Assembly (NCBI RefSeq): GCF_003331055.1
Contig: NZ_PUQD01000023.1
Coordinates: 1 to 64,000 of the forward strand
Length of the DNA stretch: 64,000 nt
Source of the DNA: Pseudomonas sp. AFG_SD02_1510_Pfu_092
GTDB taxonomy: Bacteria; Pseudomonadota; Gammaproteobacteria; Pseudomonadales; Pseudomonadaceae
Reading direction: 5' to 3'
The position numbers were made by a program, and so were the translations under genes. Numbering within the stretch: the first letter of the stretch is position 1; each line of letters starts with the position of its first letter. The notes under the pieces are model-generated. The model did not search any database and was not told where the DNA came from. It saw only the letters and a list, made by a program, of their open reading frames with translations. This document shows, one piece after another, positions 8,804-17,219 of the stretch.

Positions 8804-10441
8804 TTACAGCGCCATGTCATTCTCAGGCTTGCTTTCAACCGCCTGGCTCGGCGCAACGACAGTACCCACGCTGGCGTCGATCACCGGTGGTTTCTCCAGT
8901 TGCAGCACTTCAGCGGTGTAGTTCCACTCTTTCTGGGTGGCCGCTGCCGAGTCGTTCAGCTTGGTGCCATAGCTCGGCACGATCTGCTTGATCTTGGCCT
9001 GCCACTCAGGGGTCGCGACCTTCTCCTTGAACACGGTTTCCAGCACGTTGAGCATGATCGGTGCAGCGGTCGAAGCACCTGGCGAGGCGCCCAGCAGGCC
9101 GGCGATGGTGCGGTCTTCGGAAGCGACCACTTCGGTGCCCAGCTTCAGCACGCCGCCCTTGTCGGCATCACGCTTGATGATCTGCACGCGCTGACCGGCC
9201 TGCCACAGGCGCCAGTCTTCCTTCTTGGCGTTCGGGAAGTAGGTGCGCAGGGCTTCGAAGCGGTCGTCGTCAGACAGCATCAGCTGGCCAGCGAGGTACT
9301 CCACCAACGGGTACTGGTCGATACCGACCTTGGTCATCGGCCACACGTTGTGGGTGGTGGTGCTGCTCAGCAGGTCCAGGTACGAGCCGTTCTTCAGGAA
9401 CTTGGTCGAGAAGGTGGCGAATGGGCCAAACAGGATCACCCGTTTGCCGTCCAGCACGCGGGTGTCCAGGTGCGGTACCGACATGGGTGGCGCGCCAGTC
9501 GAGGCGATGCCGTAGGCCTTGGCCATGTGCTGCATGGCCACGGTCGGGTTCTCGGTCACCAGGAACGAGCCACCCACCGGGAAGCCTGCGTACTCCTTGG
9601 CCTCAGGAATGCCCGACTTCTGCAGCAGCTTCAGCGCGCCGCCGCCAGCGCCGATGAACAGGAACTTGGCGTCGGTGGCCGATTCGCTACCGTCCTTCAG
9701 GTTCTTGTATTCGACGTGCCAGGAGCCGTCCTGGTTGCGGGTAATGTCCTGCACTTCGCTGGACAGCTTCAGGTCGAAGTTTTCCTGGGTTTTCAGGTGG
9801 CCGACGAACTGGCGGGTGATTTCGCCGAAGTTGACGTCGGTGCCGATCGGCGTCCAGGTCACGGCCAGCTTCTGGTTCGGGTCGCGGCCTTCCATCATCA
9901 GCGGGACCCACTTGGCGATCTGCGCGTGGTCCTCGGAGTACTGCATCGGGCGGAACAGCGGGCTGGCCTGCAGCGCCTCGTAACGCTTCTTCAGGAACTT
10001 GATGTTGTCATCACCCCAGACGAAGCTCATGTGCGGCGTGGTGTTGATGAACGAGTGCGGGTTCTTCAGCACGCCCTGGCGTACCTGCCAGGACCAGAAC
10101 TGGCGGGAGATCTGGAAGGCTTCGTTGATTTCGATGGCCTTGCTGATGTTGACGTTGCCGTCTTTGTCTTCCGGGGTGTAGTTCAGCTCGGCCAGCGCAG
10201 AGTGGCCGGTACCGGCGTTGTTCCAGCCGTTGGAGCTTTCTTCGGCCACGCCATCCAGGCGCTCGACCATTTCCATCGACCAGCTTGGCTCCAGCTCGTG
10301 CAGCCACACGGCCAGGGTGGAGCTCATGATGCCGCCGCCAACCAGCAGCACATCTACTTTCTTGGTTTCTGCGGCGTGCGCCTGCATGCAGCTTGCGGCG
10401 ACAGCCAGACCCAGCAAGGTCTTGCCAGCTTTCTTGAACAT
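8804..10441 (-). CDS. mqo: Malate:quinone oxidoreductase with N-terminal signal peptide
   Basis: This 545-residue FAD enzyme oxidises malate to oxaloacetate and reduces ubiquinone. The FAD motif [17 protein letters not shown] begins at about residue 31, and the family landmarks [21 protein letters not shown] and the C-terminal [15 protein letters not shown] are present. Ahead of the FAD domain is a basic then hydrophobic stretch, [20 protein letters not shown], ending in AHAAE, which looks like a Sec signal peptide with an AxA cleavage site. Ordinary Mqo is a cytoplasmic peripheral membrane protein, so export would be unusual. It is monocistronic, with ~250 non-coding bases upstream. Pseudomonas genomes carry more than one mqo paralogue. 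Confidence 0.94.
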   Translation of the reverse strand: MFKKAGKTLLGLAVAASCMQAHAAETKKVDVLLVGGGIMSSTLAVWLHELEPSWSMEMVERLDGVAEESSNGWNNAGTGHSALAELNYTPEDKDGNVNISKAIEINEAFQISRQFWSWQVRQGVLKNPHSFINTTPHMSFVWGDDNIKFLKKRYEALQASPLFRPMQYSEDHAQIAKWVPLMMEGRDPNQKLAVTWTPIGTDVNFGEITRQFVGHLKTQENFDLKLSSEVQDITRNQDGSWHVEYKNLKDGSESATDAKFLFIGAGGGALKLLQKSGIPEAKEYAGFPVGGSFLVTENPTVAMQHMAKAYGIASTGAPPMSVPHLDTRVLDGKRVILFGPFATFSTKFLKNGSYLDLLSSTTTHNVWPMTKVGIDQYPLVEYLAGQLMLSDDDRFEALRTYFPNAKKEDWRLWQAGQRVQIIKRDADKGGVLKLGTEVVASEDRTIAGLLGASPGASTAAPIMLNVLETVFKEKVATPEWQAKIKQIVPSYGTKLNDSAAATQKEWNYTAEVLQLEKPPVIDASVGTVVAPSQAVESKPENDMAL

Positions 10442-10693
10442 TGATCAATTCCAGTCAGGAGAACGGATGGCGGGCCTGTGGCTGGCCCAGGTGTTCCTTG
10501 TTCTTCAGCGCAGGCTTGTTGTTGATCATTGTTCAGCAGCCAGAGAACCAGAAAACGACTCGGCCTTTTGTCGAATTGACCGACTTGGCTGAATCGTTTT
10601 TCTGGATTGTAACCGAATTGCCAGCACAAACAAATTGCCGCCCGGCGCGTCAAGACGGCGGTTTGCCCCAGTGGCGGATTGCCGCGCCGGCAA
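10442..10693. other. Upstream region of mqo
   Basis: No gene is seen. It must hold the mqo promoter on the minus strand; it becomes AT-richer at about 10560-10640, but I cannot single out a -10/-35 pair. Confidence 0.5.
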
Positions 10694-10728
10694 ACAAAAA
10701 CCCCCGGCCATGTGCATGACCGGGGGCC
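10694..10728 (-). terminator. Rho-independent terminator of the small lipoprotein gene
   Basis: On the minus strand GCCCCCGGTCATG pairs with CATGGCCGGGGG (one mismatch) and is followed by TTTTTG. Confidence 0.9.
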
Positions 10729-10770
10729 TTGGATCACGCCGCAAGCGTCGCGATCAGGGTACCGCCAAGA

Positions 10771-10962
10771 TTACTGCTGCTGAGGCAGTTTATCGATCGG
10801 GCCGCAGCCACCGATGATCTTGGAGATGGAAACCGAAGGGTGGAACAGGTAGTCGTAGCTGCAGTTTTTTGGCTGGTTGTAAACTTGGCCAGTGCAACCC
10901 GACAGCAGGGCAACACCCGAAACGACAGCAACGGCTACGGTAGCCTTGAACAGCTTTTTCAT
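10771..10962 (-). CDS. Small putative lipoprotein (63 residues)
   Basis: The translated start MKKLFKATVAVAVVSG leads into a lipobox LLSGC with the lipidated Cys23. The mature ~41 residues contain two further Cys (NCSYDYLFHP and GGCGPIDK) and end in PQQQ. The ATG at 10962 has AAGGAT about eight bases upstream, and the frame upstream of it has no signal-like character. The gene is monocistronic with its own terminator. I do not recognise a functional family; small Pseudomonas lipoproteins of this form are common and uncharacterised. Localisation in the outer or inner membrane is inferred only from the lipobox (Thr at +2 favours the outer membrane). Confidence 0.8.
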   Translation of the reverse strand: MKKLFKATVAVAVVSGVALLSGCTGQVYNQPKNCSYDYLFHPSVSISKIIGGCGPIDKLPQQQ

Positions 10963-11304
10963 ACTAAATCCTTTATATGAATCATCTTCGGCCATCATTC
11001 TGATGGCGGCGGGATGATACATAACCCGGGCATTGGATCCAAGCTGTTAAGGAAGCGGCTTTGTGTCGTGATGTGCCGTGCAGCGGGCCGCCCTTCCGCG
11101 AAAACTCAGAATTATTCCCTTCCGTGTAGGGCATTTCCCAAACATACTGCCAAACCGCTCAAACTGTTGCGACGGATTGGGTCGCGCTCTAGTCTCCGGC
11201 TTGTCGTTGCAAAATCAACGGCCGGCTTTGACAGGCCGATTTCCTCTCCGTGTGCGTACAACCGTTATGGCGGCAGTACGTGGGGCACCTCGTGTGCGCC
11301 GAGT
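10963..11304. other. Intergenic promoter region, divergent lipoprotein / small-protein genes
   Basis: No convincing coding sequence. The lipoprotein promoter should be at the left end. The stretch from about 11185 on is likely transcribed as the upper part of the structured leader of the next gene; small hairpin potential is seen around ggggcacctcgtgtgc (11283-11298). Confidence 0.45.
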
Positions 11305-11397
11305 CTCCGGAGTCCTCGGTCTGTCAACCCGCGTACCGCTGCCACCCTCTTGTTTGACAGCAAGTCCGTAGCAGCTCGACTGACTCTGGAGCTAACT
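11305..11397 (+). promoter_or_regulatory. Structured mRNA leader that can hide the ribosome binding site
   Basis: CTCCGGAGTC (11305-11314) pairs with GACTCTGGAG (11382-11391), nine Watson-Crick pairs and one G-U. The 3' strand of this helix contains the GGAG ribosome binding site (11388-11391) of the gene starting at 11398. Nested within it CTGTCAA (11321-11327) pairs exactly with TTGACAG (11354-11360). GCTGC (11338-11342) in that hairpin's loop could also meet GCAGC (11371-11375), a possible pseudoknot. The design implies translation control by an unknown factor. Confidence 0.6.
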
Positions 11398-11661
11398 ATG
11401 CGCAAGATAGTCCCCGATCCACCCCACGCCCTCGACTCCATCCAGGCCCTGCAAGACACCCTGGTCCAATCTTCCGAGTACGCACTCTGCGCCCTGTTCG
11501 TGGCGCGCCAGTCCGTACAACTCAAGCCCACCGCCCCGAGTTCGATCGTGATGCAGGCCGTGATCCATGAAATGGAGGCGGTACAGGGGCTGCTCGAGTC
11601 GGCATTGATGCAGGTTCAGATGCAGCAACATTTGCCCGCCGAGCCCCGAACCTTGCACTAG
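11398..11661 (+). CDS. Small DUF6124-like protein (87 residues)
   Basis: The product starts MRKIVPDPPHALDSIQALQD and is mostly predicted alpha-helical, with no signal peptide, membrane segment or known catalytic motif. The MxKIVPDPP opening is shared with a set of small proteins that are abundant in fluorescent pseudomonads (DUF6124 as I recall). The start at 11398 is set by GGAG at 11388-11391; the frame is open upstream but lacks any coding character. It is preceded by a leader that can sequester that site. Its neighbour after a REP pair is another small Pseudomonas-type protein (DUF3077-like). Function unknown. Confidence 0.72.
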   Translation: MRKIVPDPPHALDSIQALQDTLVQSSEYALCALFVARQSVQLKPTAPSSIVMQAVIHEMEAVQGLLESALMQVQMQQHLPAEPRTLH

Positions 11662-11666
11662 CAGGC

Positions 11667-11763
11667 CTGGCCTCTTCGCGGGCTTGCCCGCTCCCACAGG
11701 GTTGATCACTGCCTTGAAGAACTGCACCCATCCCTGTGGGAGCGGGCGCGCCCGCGAAGAGGC
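11667..11763. repeat. Inverted pair of REP elements
   Basis: ggcctcttcgcgggcttgcc...gctcccacag is followed by ctgtgggagcgggcgcgccc...gaagaggcc. The two face each other between two co-directional small genes. Confidence 0.9.
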
Positions 11764-11798
11764 CAACCCAGACCACCAAGATCTCAGGAAGATTCCCC

Positions 11799-12071
11799 AT
11801 GCCCACCGACAACACCGAAGAACCCACCACAGTCGGCAAGACCTGCTTCTACCAAGGCGAAAACAACACCCACCCACTGTTCCGCATCGAACCCGGAATC
11901 CCCTGCCAAGACGCCCGTGAACAGGCATCCGAACTGATGGGCTACGTACGCGACCTGATCATCACCGGCCTGATGGAAGGCGACCAGAAACTGATCTGGG
12001 CTTCGCATTACCTGAGTGCGATGGCCAAAGCGCTGCTCGATGATGCCGAGTTGGGGATGATGAAAAAGTAA
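11799..12071 (+). CDS. DUF3077-family small protein (90 residues)
   Basis: The protein starts MPTDNTEEPTTVGKTCFYQG and contains LFRIEPGIPCQDAREQASEL and IWASHYLSAMAKALLDDAEL, which match my memory of the DUF3077 family found in many copies in Pseudomonas. It is soluble, with two Cys and a helical C-terminal half. A good ribosome binding site CAGGAAG lies at 11785-11791. The gene ends only 18 bases before the coding remnant of a toxin gene, so it marks one edge of a deletion or insertion. Function is unknown. Confidence 0.8.
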   Translation: MPTDNTEEPTTVGKTCFYQGENNTHPLFRIEPGIPCQDAREQASELMGYVRDLIITGLMEGDQKLIWASHYLSAMAKALLDDAELGMMKK

Positions 12072-12088
12072 GACGCCGAAATAGTGAA

Positions 12089-12244
12089 ATGCGCGTTTTT
12101 GTCGGGCCCGGATATCGAATCTACTTCGTACGAACGGGCTCTACCCACTACCTGATGCTCTATGGCAGCGATAAAACGGATCAACCCAGAGGCATCAAGC
12201 GAGCCAAGGAAATTCTTGATGCAGTACGAGGTAAACAACGATGA
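12089..12244 (+). pseudogene. 5'-truncated HigB/RelE-type toxin gene
   Basis: The 51 residues from this ATG, MRVFVGPGYRIYFVRTGSTH and onward to AKEILDAVRGKQR, match the C-terminal half of the ~100-residue addiction-module killer proteins (family motif G-P-G-Y-R-I/V-Y-F, then a G-D-K segment). The N-terminal half is absent; reading upstream in frame, similarity seems to continue only to about NSE at 12080, right after the preceding gene's stop. The stop codon overlaps the antitoxin ATG by the usual ATGA arrangement, as in an intact toxin-antitoxin pair. An in-frame ATG allows a short peptide, but an active toxin is unlikely. Confidence 0.75.
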
Positions 12245-12588
12245 GCGACAAATTCACTCCAGAGGACATGCCAATCCTCGAGCTGGACTTGAGCAATACC
12301 AAACGGTTCGAGGCTTCCCGGTTTCTAGACAGCCCCGAAACCATCGCGGCTTTCCTGGCAGAAGCAATGAAGTCTAACGACGCCCAAATTCTGATGCATG
12401 CCTTGGGCGAAGTGGCAAAAGCCAAAGGTGTAAACCAGTTTGCGCAAGACGCGGGGGTCAATCGCGAATCCCTTTACAAAACTTTGAGGGGGGGCGATAA
12501 AACACGCTTCTCCACTATTCAGAAGCTGATGCTGGCCTTGGGGGTTGAGCTAACAGTGAGGCCACTGCAGAAGCTTCCAGCCTCTTGA
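12241..12588 (+). CDS. HigA-like addiction-module antidote protein, orphaned
   Basis: The product (115 residues) has a helix-turn-helix in its second half: EVAKAKGVNQFAQDAGVNRESLYKTLRGG, typical of the HigA-type antidotes paired with small killer proteins. The N-terminal part MPILELDLSN and FLDSPETIAAFLAEAM is also characteristic. It overlaps the toxin remnant by four bases. Since the toxin has lost its N-terminal half, this gene may persist as an autoregulatory DNA-binding protein or as protection against related toxins. Base composition here is less GC-rich than its neighbours, consistent with acquisition by transfer. Confidence 0.85.
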   Translation: MSDKFTPEDMPILELDLSNTKRFEASRFLDSPETIAAFLAEAMKSNDAQILMHALGEVAKAKGVNQFAQDAGVNRESLYKTLRGGDKTRFSTIQKLMLALGVELTVRPLQKLPAS

Positions 12589-12643
12589 TAGAATCGCCCA
12601 CCAAACGGGTTGCTGAACTACCTGTTGGCTTAAGAACGAAAAA

Positions 12644-12671
12644 GCCCCTGGAAACTTTCATTTCCAGGGGC
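12644..12671. terminator. Bidirectional intrinsic terminator
   Basis: GCCCCTGGAAA (12644-12654) pairs with TTTCCAGGGGC (12661-12671); an A-tract at the left end gives a U-tract for the minus-strand tRNA/purC transcript. Confidence 0.92.
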
Positions 12672-12682
12672 TTCATCTTGTA

Positions 12683-12772
12683 TGGCGGAGAGATAGGGAT
12701 TTGAACCCTAGGTACTGTTGCCAGTACAACGGATTTCGAATCCGTCCCGTTCGACCACTCCGGCATCTCTCC
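12683..12772 (-). tRNA. tRNA-Ser (anticodon CGA)
   Basis: The minus strand reads GGAGAGATGCCGGAGTGG at the 5' end and closes with TATCTCTCC plus encoded GCCA. The anticodon loop is GATTCGAAATC, with anticodon CGA, and there is a long variable arm around TGTACTGGCAACAGTACC, as expected for a class II serine tRNA of 90 nucleotides. Confidence 0.97.
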
Positions 12773-12863
12773 AATGCCGCGCATCATACCAGCGTTCTTT
12801 TAAAACGCAAATCTTTTTTTCAAAAAAATCGCGTGGTATCAGGCGCTTGCGTGAACGTGGCGC

Positions 12864-13574
12864 TTACAGCGGCACGCCCAGGCGCTTGGCAACTTCTTCG
12901 TAGGCTTCGATCACGTCGCCCAGGCCCTGGCGGAAGCGGTCCTTGTCCATCTTCTTGCGGGTCTCTTTGTCCCACAGGCGGCAGCCGTCCGGGCTGAACT
13001 CGTCGCCCAGCACGATCTGGCCGTGGAAGACGCCGAACTCCAGCTTGAAGTCGACCAGCAGCAGGCCGGCGTCATCGAACAGCTTGCTCAGCACTTCGTT
13101 GACCTTCAGCGACAGCTTCTTCATTTCGACCAGCTGCTCGGCGGTGCCCCAGCCGAACGCGACAACGTGCGATTCGTTGATAAACGGGTCGCCCTTCTCG
13201 TCGTTCTTCAGGAACAGCTCGAAAGTGGATGGCTCCAGCTTGATGCCCTCTTCCACGCCCAGGCGCTTGACCAGGCTGCCGGCGGCGTAGTTGCGCACCA
13301 CGCATTCGACCGGAATCATGTCCAGCTTCTTCACCAGGCACTCGTTGTCGCCCAGCAGCTTGTCGAACTGGGTCGGCACGCCGGCTTCTTCCAGTTTCTG
13401 CATGATGAAGGCGTTGAACTTGTTGTTCACCATGCCTTTGCGGTCGAGCTGTTCGATGCGCTTGCCGTCGAACGCCGAAGTGTCGTTACGGAACAGCAGG
13501 ATCAAGCGGTCGGCGTCGTCGGTCTTGTAAACCGATTTGGCCTTGCCGCGGTAGAGTTCGTCGCGTTTTTCCAT
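12864..13574 (-). CDS. purC: Phosphoribosylaminoimidazole-succinocarboxamide synthase
   Basis: The 236-residue product starts [20 protein letters not shown], the SAICAR synthetase opening with its nucleotide-binding GKAKSVY, and carries [19 protein letters not shown] and [15 protein letters not shown], both family signatures. It ligates aspartate to CAIR with ATP in purine synthesis. It is full length for a bacterial PurC. It lies at the promoter-distal end of the leftward dapA-bamC-MBL-purC run, 30 bases after the MBL gene, followed by tRNA-Ser. Confidence 0.97.
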   Translation of the reverse strand: MEKRDELYRGKAKSVYKTDDADRLILLFRNDTSAFDGKRIEQLDRKGMVNNKFNAFIMQKLEEAGVPTQFDKLLGDNECLVKKLDMIPVECVVRNYAAGSLVKRLGVEEGIKLEPSTFELFLKNDEKGDPFINESHVVAFGWGTAEQLVEMKKLSLKVNEVLSKLFDDAGLLLVDFKLEFGVFHGQIVLGDEFSPDGCRLWDKETRKKMDKDRFRQGLGDVIEAYEEVAKRLGVPL

Positions 13575-13604
13575 GATTGGGCTCCGCTTGCTTGAGGTGT
13601 TGGG

Positions 13605-14363
13605 CTAGGCGATTTCGCGCCAGTCGAGCCCGTGTTCCTGATTCGCCACCTGGAGCCAGTCCGGGTCGCACCCAAGGGTGTCGACGAAGCACTGGCGCGC
13701 CAGATGTGGCAGGTTGTTCTTGCTGCTGAGGTGGGCCAGCACCAGGTGTTGCAGGTTGCTCCAGCCCAACTCGTGCACCAGGCGCGCGGCCTGGTGATTG
13801 TTCAAATGCCCTTGCATGCCACCCACGCGCCGTTTCAGGAACGCCGGGTAGTGCCCGCGTGCCAGCAGGTCGCGGCAGTGGTTGGCCTCGATCAACAGTG
13901 CATCCAGGCCCTGGTAACGTTCCAGCAGCCGCGTGTCGTACGAGCCCAGATCGGTCAGCATGCCGAAGCGCCGCCGGCCATCGCTGACCACGTATTGCAG
14001 CGGCTCGTAGGCATCGTGCTCGACCCGCGCCGCCGTCACTTCCAGGCTGCCGATCGGCAGGCTTTCACCACACGCGAGAAAACCGGCCACCTCCACCGGC
14101 TTGCGCATGCCGCGCAAGGTCCCTTGGCTGAGGTAGACCGGTACATTGTAGCGCCGTGAGAGCAAGCCGACCCCATGCACGTGGTCGGCATGTTCGTGGG
14201 TGACCAGCACCGCACTGAGCTGCGCCGCCGACACCCCGAGCAGCGCCAGGCGCCGCTCGGTCTCGCGCAGGGAAAACCCGCAATCGACCAGGATGAAGGT
14301 GTCACCACTGGCGATCAGCGTGCCGTTTCCCTGGCTGCCGCTTCCGAGTACCGCGAAGCGCAC
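13605..14363 (-). CDS. MBL-fold metallo-hydrolase (YycJ/WalJ-like)
   Basis: The protein (252 residues) has the metallo-beta-lactamase signature THEHADHVHG with metal ligands His56, His58, Asp60 and His61, and later NHCRDLL and HLSSKNNLP segments that supply further ligands. The start MRFAVLGSGSQGNGTLI is typical of the YycJ-like branch of single-domain hydrolases. No signal peptide is present, so it is cytoplasmic. Its stop is directly next to the bamC... gene order here is bamC stop at 14364 and this start at 14363, so the two are translated together. Substrate unknown; a nuclease or phosphodiesterase role is possible. Confidence 0.85.
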   Translation of the reverse strand: MRFAVLGSGSQGNGTLIASGDTFILVDCGFSLRETERRLALLGVSAAQLSAVLVTHEHADHVHGVGLLSRRYNVPVYLSQGTLRGMRKPVEVAGFLACGESLPIGSLEVTAARVEHDAYEPLQYVVSDGRRRFGMLTDLGSYDTRLLERYQGLDALLIEANHCRDLLARGHYPAFLKRRVGGMQGHLNNHQAARLVHELGWSNLQHLVLAHLSSKNNLPHLARQCFVDTLGCDPDWLQVANQEHGLDWREIA

Positions 14364-15485
14364 TTAACCCAGGTGGTCCTGAATGGCGCTCAGCACGCGG
14401 CGGGCGACATCGGCCGGAGCCACGGTGTTGATGTTTTTCTCGACAGTGACCTGCACGCTCTCGCCGACCTTGCTCAGGCGCACCTGATAACGCTCGGCAC
14501 GCGCTTCACGCTCTTCCTTGGTCGGCTCGCTGCCGAACACACGGCCAAAGAAGCCAGGCTGGTTCTGCTTGTCTTCAGGCTTTTCGGACAGGTTGATGTA
14601 GTACAGGCCCAGGCTGCGGTTGATGTCCTCGACACGCCACTCGCCGCCCTGTTCCAGGGCACGGCCCACGCTGGACCAGGCGCGGTCCAGGTCGGCGCCC
14701 AGGTACAGCACCGGGTTGCCGCTGCCGTCTTCGCTCAGGCTGACGCGGCTTGGCGCGTCGAAATCGCGCGCGGCCAGCAGCGACACCGAACCGCCCTTCT
14801 CGGCGCTACGGTTCATGCTGGCAAGCATTTCGTCGACCAACAGGGCATCGGCGCCGGTGTTGCTGGAGGTGGAAGGGAAATCAGGCTCGGCCGTGCTGCC
14901 GGCCGGGCGCTCGACGCTGACCACGTACACCTCGGAGGTGTTGCGCTGCACGCCAGGCTCCATGCGTACCCGCACGCGCACTTCGCTGTCAGCGCTGCTG
15001 GCGGTGCTGGCCAGGCGCTGGCCGAGCGATGCCGACAGTTCGTCGAAACGCTGCCAGGTGGTGTTGAATTCGCCAGTCTGCGGGCGCTCTTCGGCGATGC
15101 GGAAGCCGTTGTCTTCGAAGAACTGGCGAGCCACCGGCCACACTTCGGCCGGCGAATGCTGGGCCAGTACCCAACGGCTGCTGCCGCTGCGCTGCAGGCT
15201 GTAGTCGGTAACCTGGGCGCCACTACCGGTCAACGGTTGCGGGCGCGGCACCTCGTACTCGCCGGTGGCGCTGCCGTCGGCGACGTTACGCGGGATCGGC
15301 AGCAGCGGGTCGAGGCGCTTGACGTTGCTGGCGTCCGGCGGCAGCTGCATCGGCGCGGTCGGGTGCGCTTGCAGGTAATCGCTGCCGCGGTCGCGGAAAT
15401 AGCCATCCTCGCCCCACAGCCAGCCACACCCACTGGTGCTGGAGATGATCAGGGCAAGGGTGGAAAGACCAGCCAGTCGCTTCAT
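14364..15485 (-). CDS. bamC: Outer membrane protein assembly factor BamC
   Basis: A 373-residue lipoprotein with signal MKRLAGLSTLALIISSTSGC and lipidated Cys20. The mature part has an unstructured N-terminal lasso followed by two helix-grip domains (about 100-215 and 245-370), the BamC layout. It is the non-essential lipoprotein of the BAM complex that folds beta-barrels into the outer membrane. As in other gammaproteobacteria it directly follows dapA (15-base gap). The low sequence conservation of this family makes the identification rest partly on length, lipobox and dapA linkage. Confidence 0.92.
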   Translation of the reverse strand: MKRLAGLSTLALIISSTSGCGWLWGEDGYFRDRGSDYLQAHPTAPMQLPPDASNVKRLDPLLPIPRNVADGSATGEYEVPRPQPLTGSGAQVTDYSLQRSGSSRWVLAQHSPAEVWPVARQFFEDNGFRIAEERPQTGEFNTTWQRFDELSASLGQRLASTASSADSEVRVRVRMEPGVQRNTSEVYVVSVERPAGSTAEPDFPSTSSNTGADALLVDEMLASMNRSAEKGGSVSLLAARDFDAPSRVSLSEDGSGNPVLYLGADLDRAWSSVGRALEQGGEWRVEDINRSLGLYYINLSEKPEDKQNQPGFFGRVFGSEPTKEEREARAERYQVRLSKVGESVQVTVEKNINTVAPADVARRVLSAIQDHLG

Positions 15486-15500
15486 GCGGTGTACTTCCTC

Positions 15501-16388
15501 TTAAACCAGTACGCCGGACTGGCGCAAGGCAGTACGGACTTTTTCGTGGCAGCTTTCGCTCAGCCAGGTCAGCGGCAGGCGAATGCCCTTTTGCATCAGG
15601 CCCATTTCGACGAGCGCCCATTTCACCGGGATCGGGTTGGCTTCGCAGAACAGGTCTTTGTGCAGCGGCATGAGTTTTTCGTTGATCGCGCGGGCCTTCT
15701 CGGCATTGCCCGCAAGGGCGGCCTCGCACAGATCGGCCATTTCGCGCGGAGCGACGTTGGCGGTGACGGAGATGTTGCCTTTGCCGCCCATCAGGATCAG
15801 CTCGACGGCAGTCGGGTCATCGCCGGACAGGACGATGAAGTCGCTGTCGACGCCAGCGAGGATCGCCTTGGCCCGGGCCAGGTCGCCGGTGGCTTCCTTG
15901 ATACCGATGATGTTGTCGACCTTCGACAGGCGGATCACGGTCTCGGCCTGCATGTCGCAGGAGGTGCGGCCGGGCACGTTGTAGAGGATCTGCGGGATGT
16001 CGACGGCTTCGGCAATGTGCTTGAAGTGCTGGTACAGGCCTTCTTGCGTCGGCTTGTTGTAGTACGGCACCACCAGCAGGCAGGCGTCGGCGCCGGCATT
16101 CTTGGCGTTTTGGGTCAGGTGCACGGCTTCGGCAGTGGAGTTGGCACCGGTGCCGGCGATGACCGGGATCGGCTTGTTGCTGCGCTTGACGCGCTCGACC
16201 ACGTGCTTGATGACCAGGATGTGTTCTTCGACATCCAGCGTGGCCGACTCACCGGTGGTGCCGACAGCGACGATCGCGTGGGTGCCGTTTTCCAGGTGGA
16301 AGTCTACAAGTTTGTCGAGGCTGCCCCAGTCCACACGCCCTTGTGCATCCATGGGTGTGACCAATGCCACCATACTGCCCGCAATCAT
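15501..16388 (-). CDS. dapA: 4-hydroxy-tetrahydrodipicolinate synthase
   Basis: This 295-residue enzyme condenses pyruvate with aspartate semialdehyde at the branch point to lysine and diaminopimelate. Active-site residues are in place: Thr44/Thr45 (VGTTGES), Tyr110, Tyr136 (ILYNVPGRT), Arg141 and Schiff-base Lys164 (IGIKEATGD). The ATG at 16388 gives the usual [13 protein letters not shown] start; open frame before it lacks family similarity. It heads the leftward dapA-bamC-MBL-purC operon and is divergent from gcvR. Confidence 0.97.
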   Translation of the reverse strand: MIAGSMVALVTPMDAQGRVDWGSLDKLVDFHLENGTHAIVAVGTTGESATLDVEEHILVIKHVVERVKRSNKPIPVIAGTGANSTAEAVHLTQNAKNAGADACLLVVPYYNKPTQEGLYQHFKHIAEAVDIPQILYNVPGRTSCDMQAETVIRLSKVDNIIGIKEATGDLARAKAILAGVDSDFIVLSGDDPTAVELILMGGKGNISVTANVAPREMADLCEAALAGNAEKARAINEKLMPLHKDLFCEANPIPVKWALVEMGLMQKGIRLPLTWLSESCHEKVRTALRQSGVLV

Positions 16389-16647
16389 GTAACTGCTCCT
16401 GCCGGAAAAAGAGAGCGGTAATGGTACTGGGGGCATCGGCCTTGCACAAGCGAAGCAGGCAGGCGGAGCATTCCCCTCGGCGGCTTATTTCGCTACCCTT
16501 GATGCTTTGATCGGTGCAGCGCGGCCCGCCGGGCCGTCGACCTTGCTCCCCGCCAGTGTCCACGACCTCGCATGCGAGCCCCGGGCCCTGCCGACAGGAG
16601 GCTTTCGCCCGTCCTGCGCCGACCGCTCATCGCTTTAGGAATGCTGC

Positions 16648-17208
16648 ATGTCCACCCCCACCGTCCGCGAACAATTCCTTGTCATCAGCGCCCTGGGCCC
16701 CAACCCCATGGAGCTGGCCAACGTCCTCAGCCGCGCTGCCTTCGAAAACCGCTGCGCGGTGGTCACCTCGCGCCTGAGCCGCCACGGCGAGACCAGTGCC
16801 CTGGTACTGCAGGTGGGCGGCAGCTGGGACGCCCTGGCGCGCCTCGAAGCCATGCTGCCTGGCCTGGGCAAGAAACACGGCCTGACCCTCGATGTGGTGC
16901 GCAGCGCCGACCAGGAAGTGCGCCCGCAGGCCCTGCCCTACGTGGCCTATGTCAGCGCCGCCTACCGCCCGGACATCATCAACGAACTGTGCCAGTTCTT
17001 CCTCGACCACCGCGTCGAGCTGGAAGCCATGACCTGCGACACCTACCTGGCGCCGCAAACCGGCAGCAGCATGCTCAACGCCCAGTTCACCGTGATTCTG
17101 CCGGCCGGCACCCAGATCAGCTGGCTGCGTGACCAGTTCCTGGACTTTGCCGATGCCCTGAACCTCGATGCGCTGATCGAGCCATGGCGTCCACAGAACC
17201 CGATGTAA
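16648..17208 (+). CDS. gcvR: Glycine cleavage system transcriptional repressor (ACT-domain protein)
   Basis: The protein has 186 residues and two tandem ACT domains (about 7-80 and 95-170), beginning EQFLVISALGPNPMELANVL. In enteric bacteria GcvR binds glycine and restrains GcvA; it has no DNA-binding domain of its own. AGGA at 16637-16640 sets the ATG at 16648. Eleven bases after its stop begins bcp, the same linkage as in E. coli, where gcvR, bcp and the dapA-bamC pair are also neighbours. Confidence 0.92.
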   Translation: MSTPTVREQFLVISALGPNPMELANVLSRAAFENRCAVVTSRLSRHGETSALVLQVGGSWDALARLEAMLPGLGKKHGLTLDVVRSADQEVRPQALPYVAYVSAAYRPDIINELCQFFLDHRVELEAMTCDTYLAPQTGSSMLNAQFTVILPAGTQISWLRDQFLDFADALNLDALIEPWRPQNPM

Positions 17209-17219
17209 GGAAACCGACC

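Noticed and set aside
12089..12244. A complete small toxin gene
   Set aside because: The 51-residue product lacks the N-terminal half of the killer-protein fold, so it is treated as a remnant.
14175..16421. 748-codon plus-strand frame opposite bamC and dapA
   Set aside because: Shadow of the minus-strand genes, without recognisable motifs or ribosome binding site.
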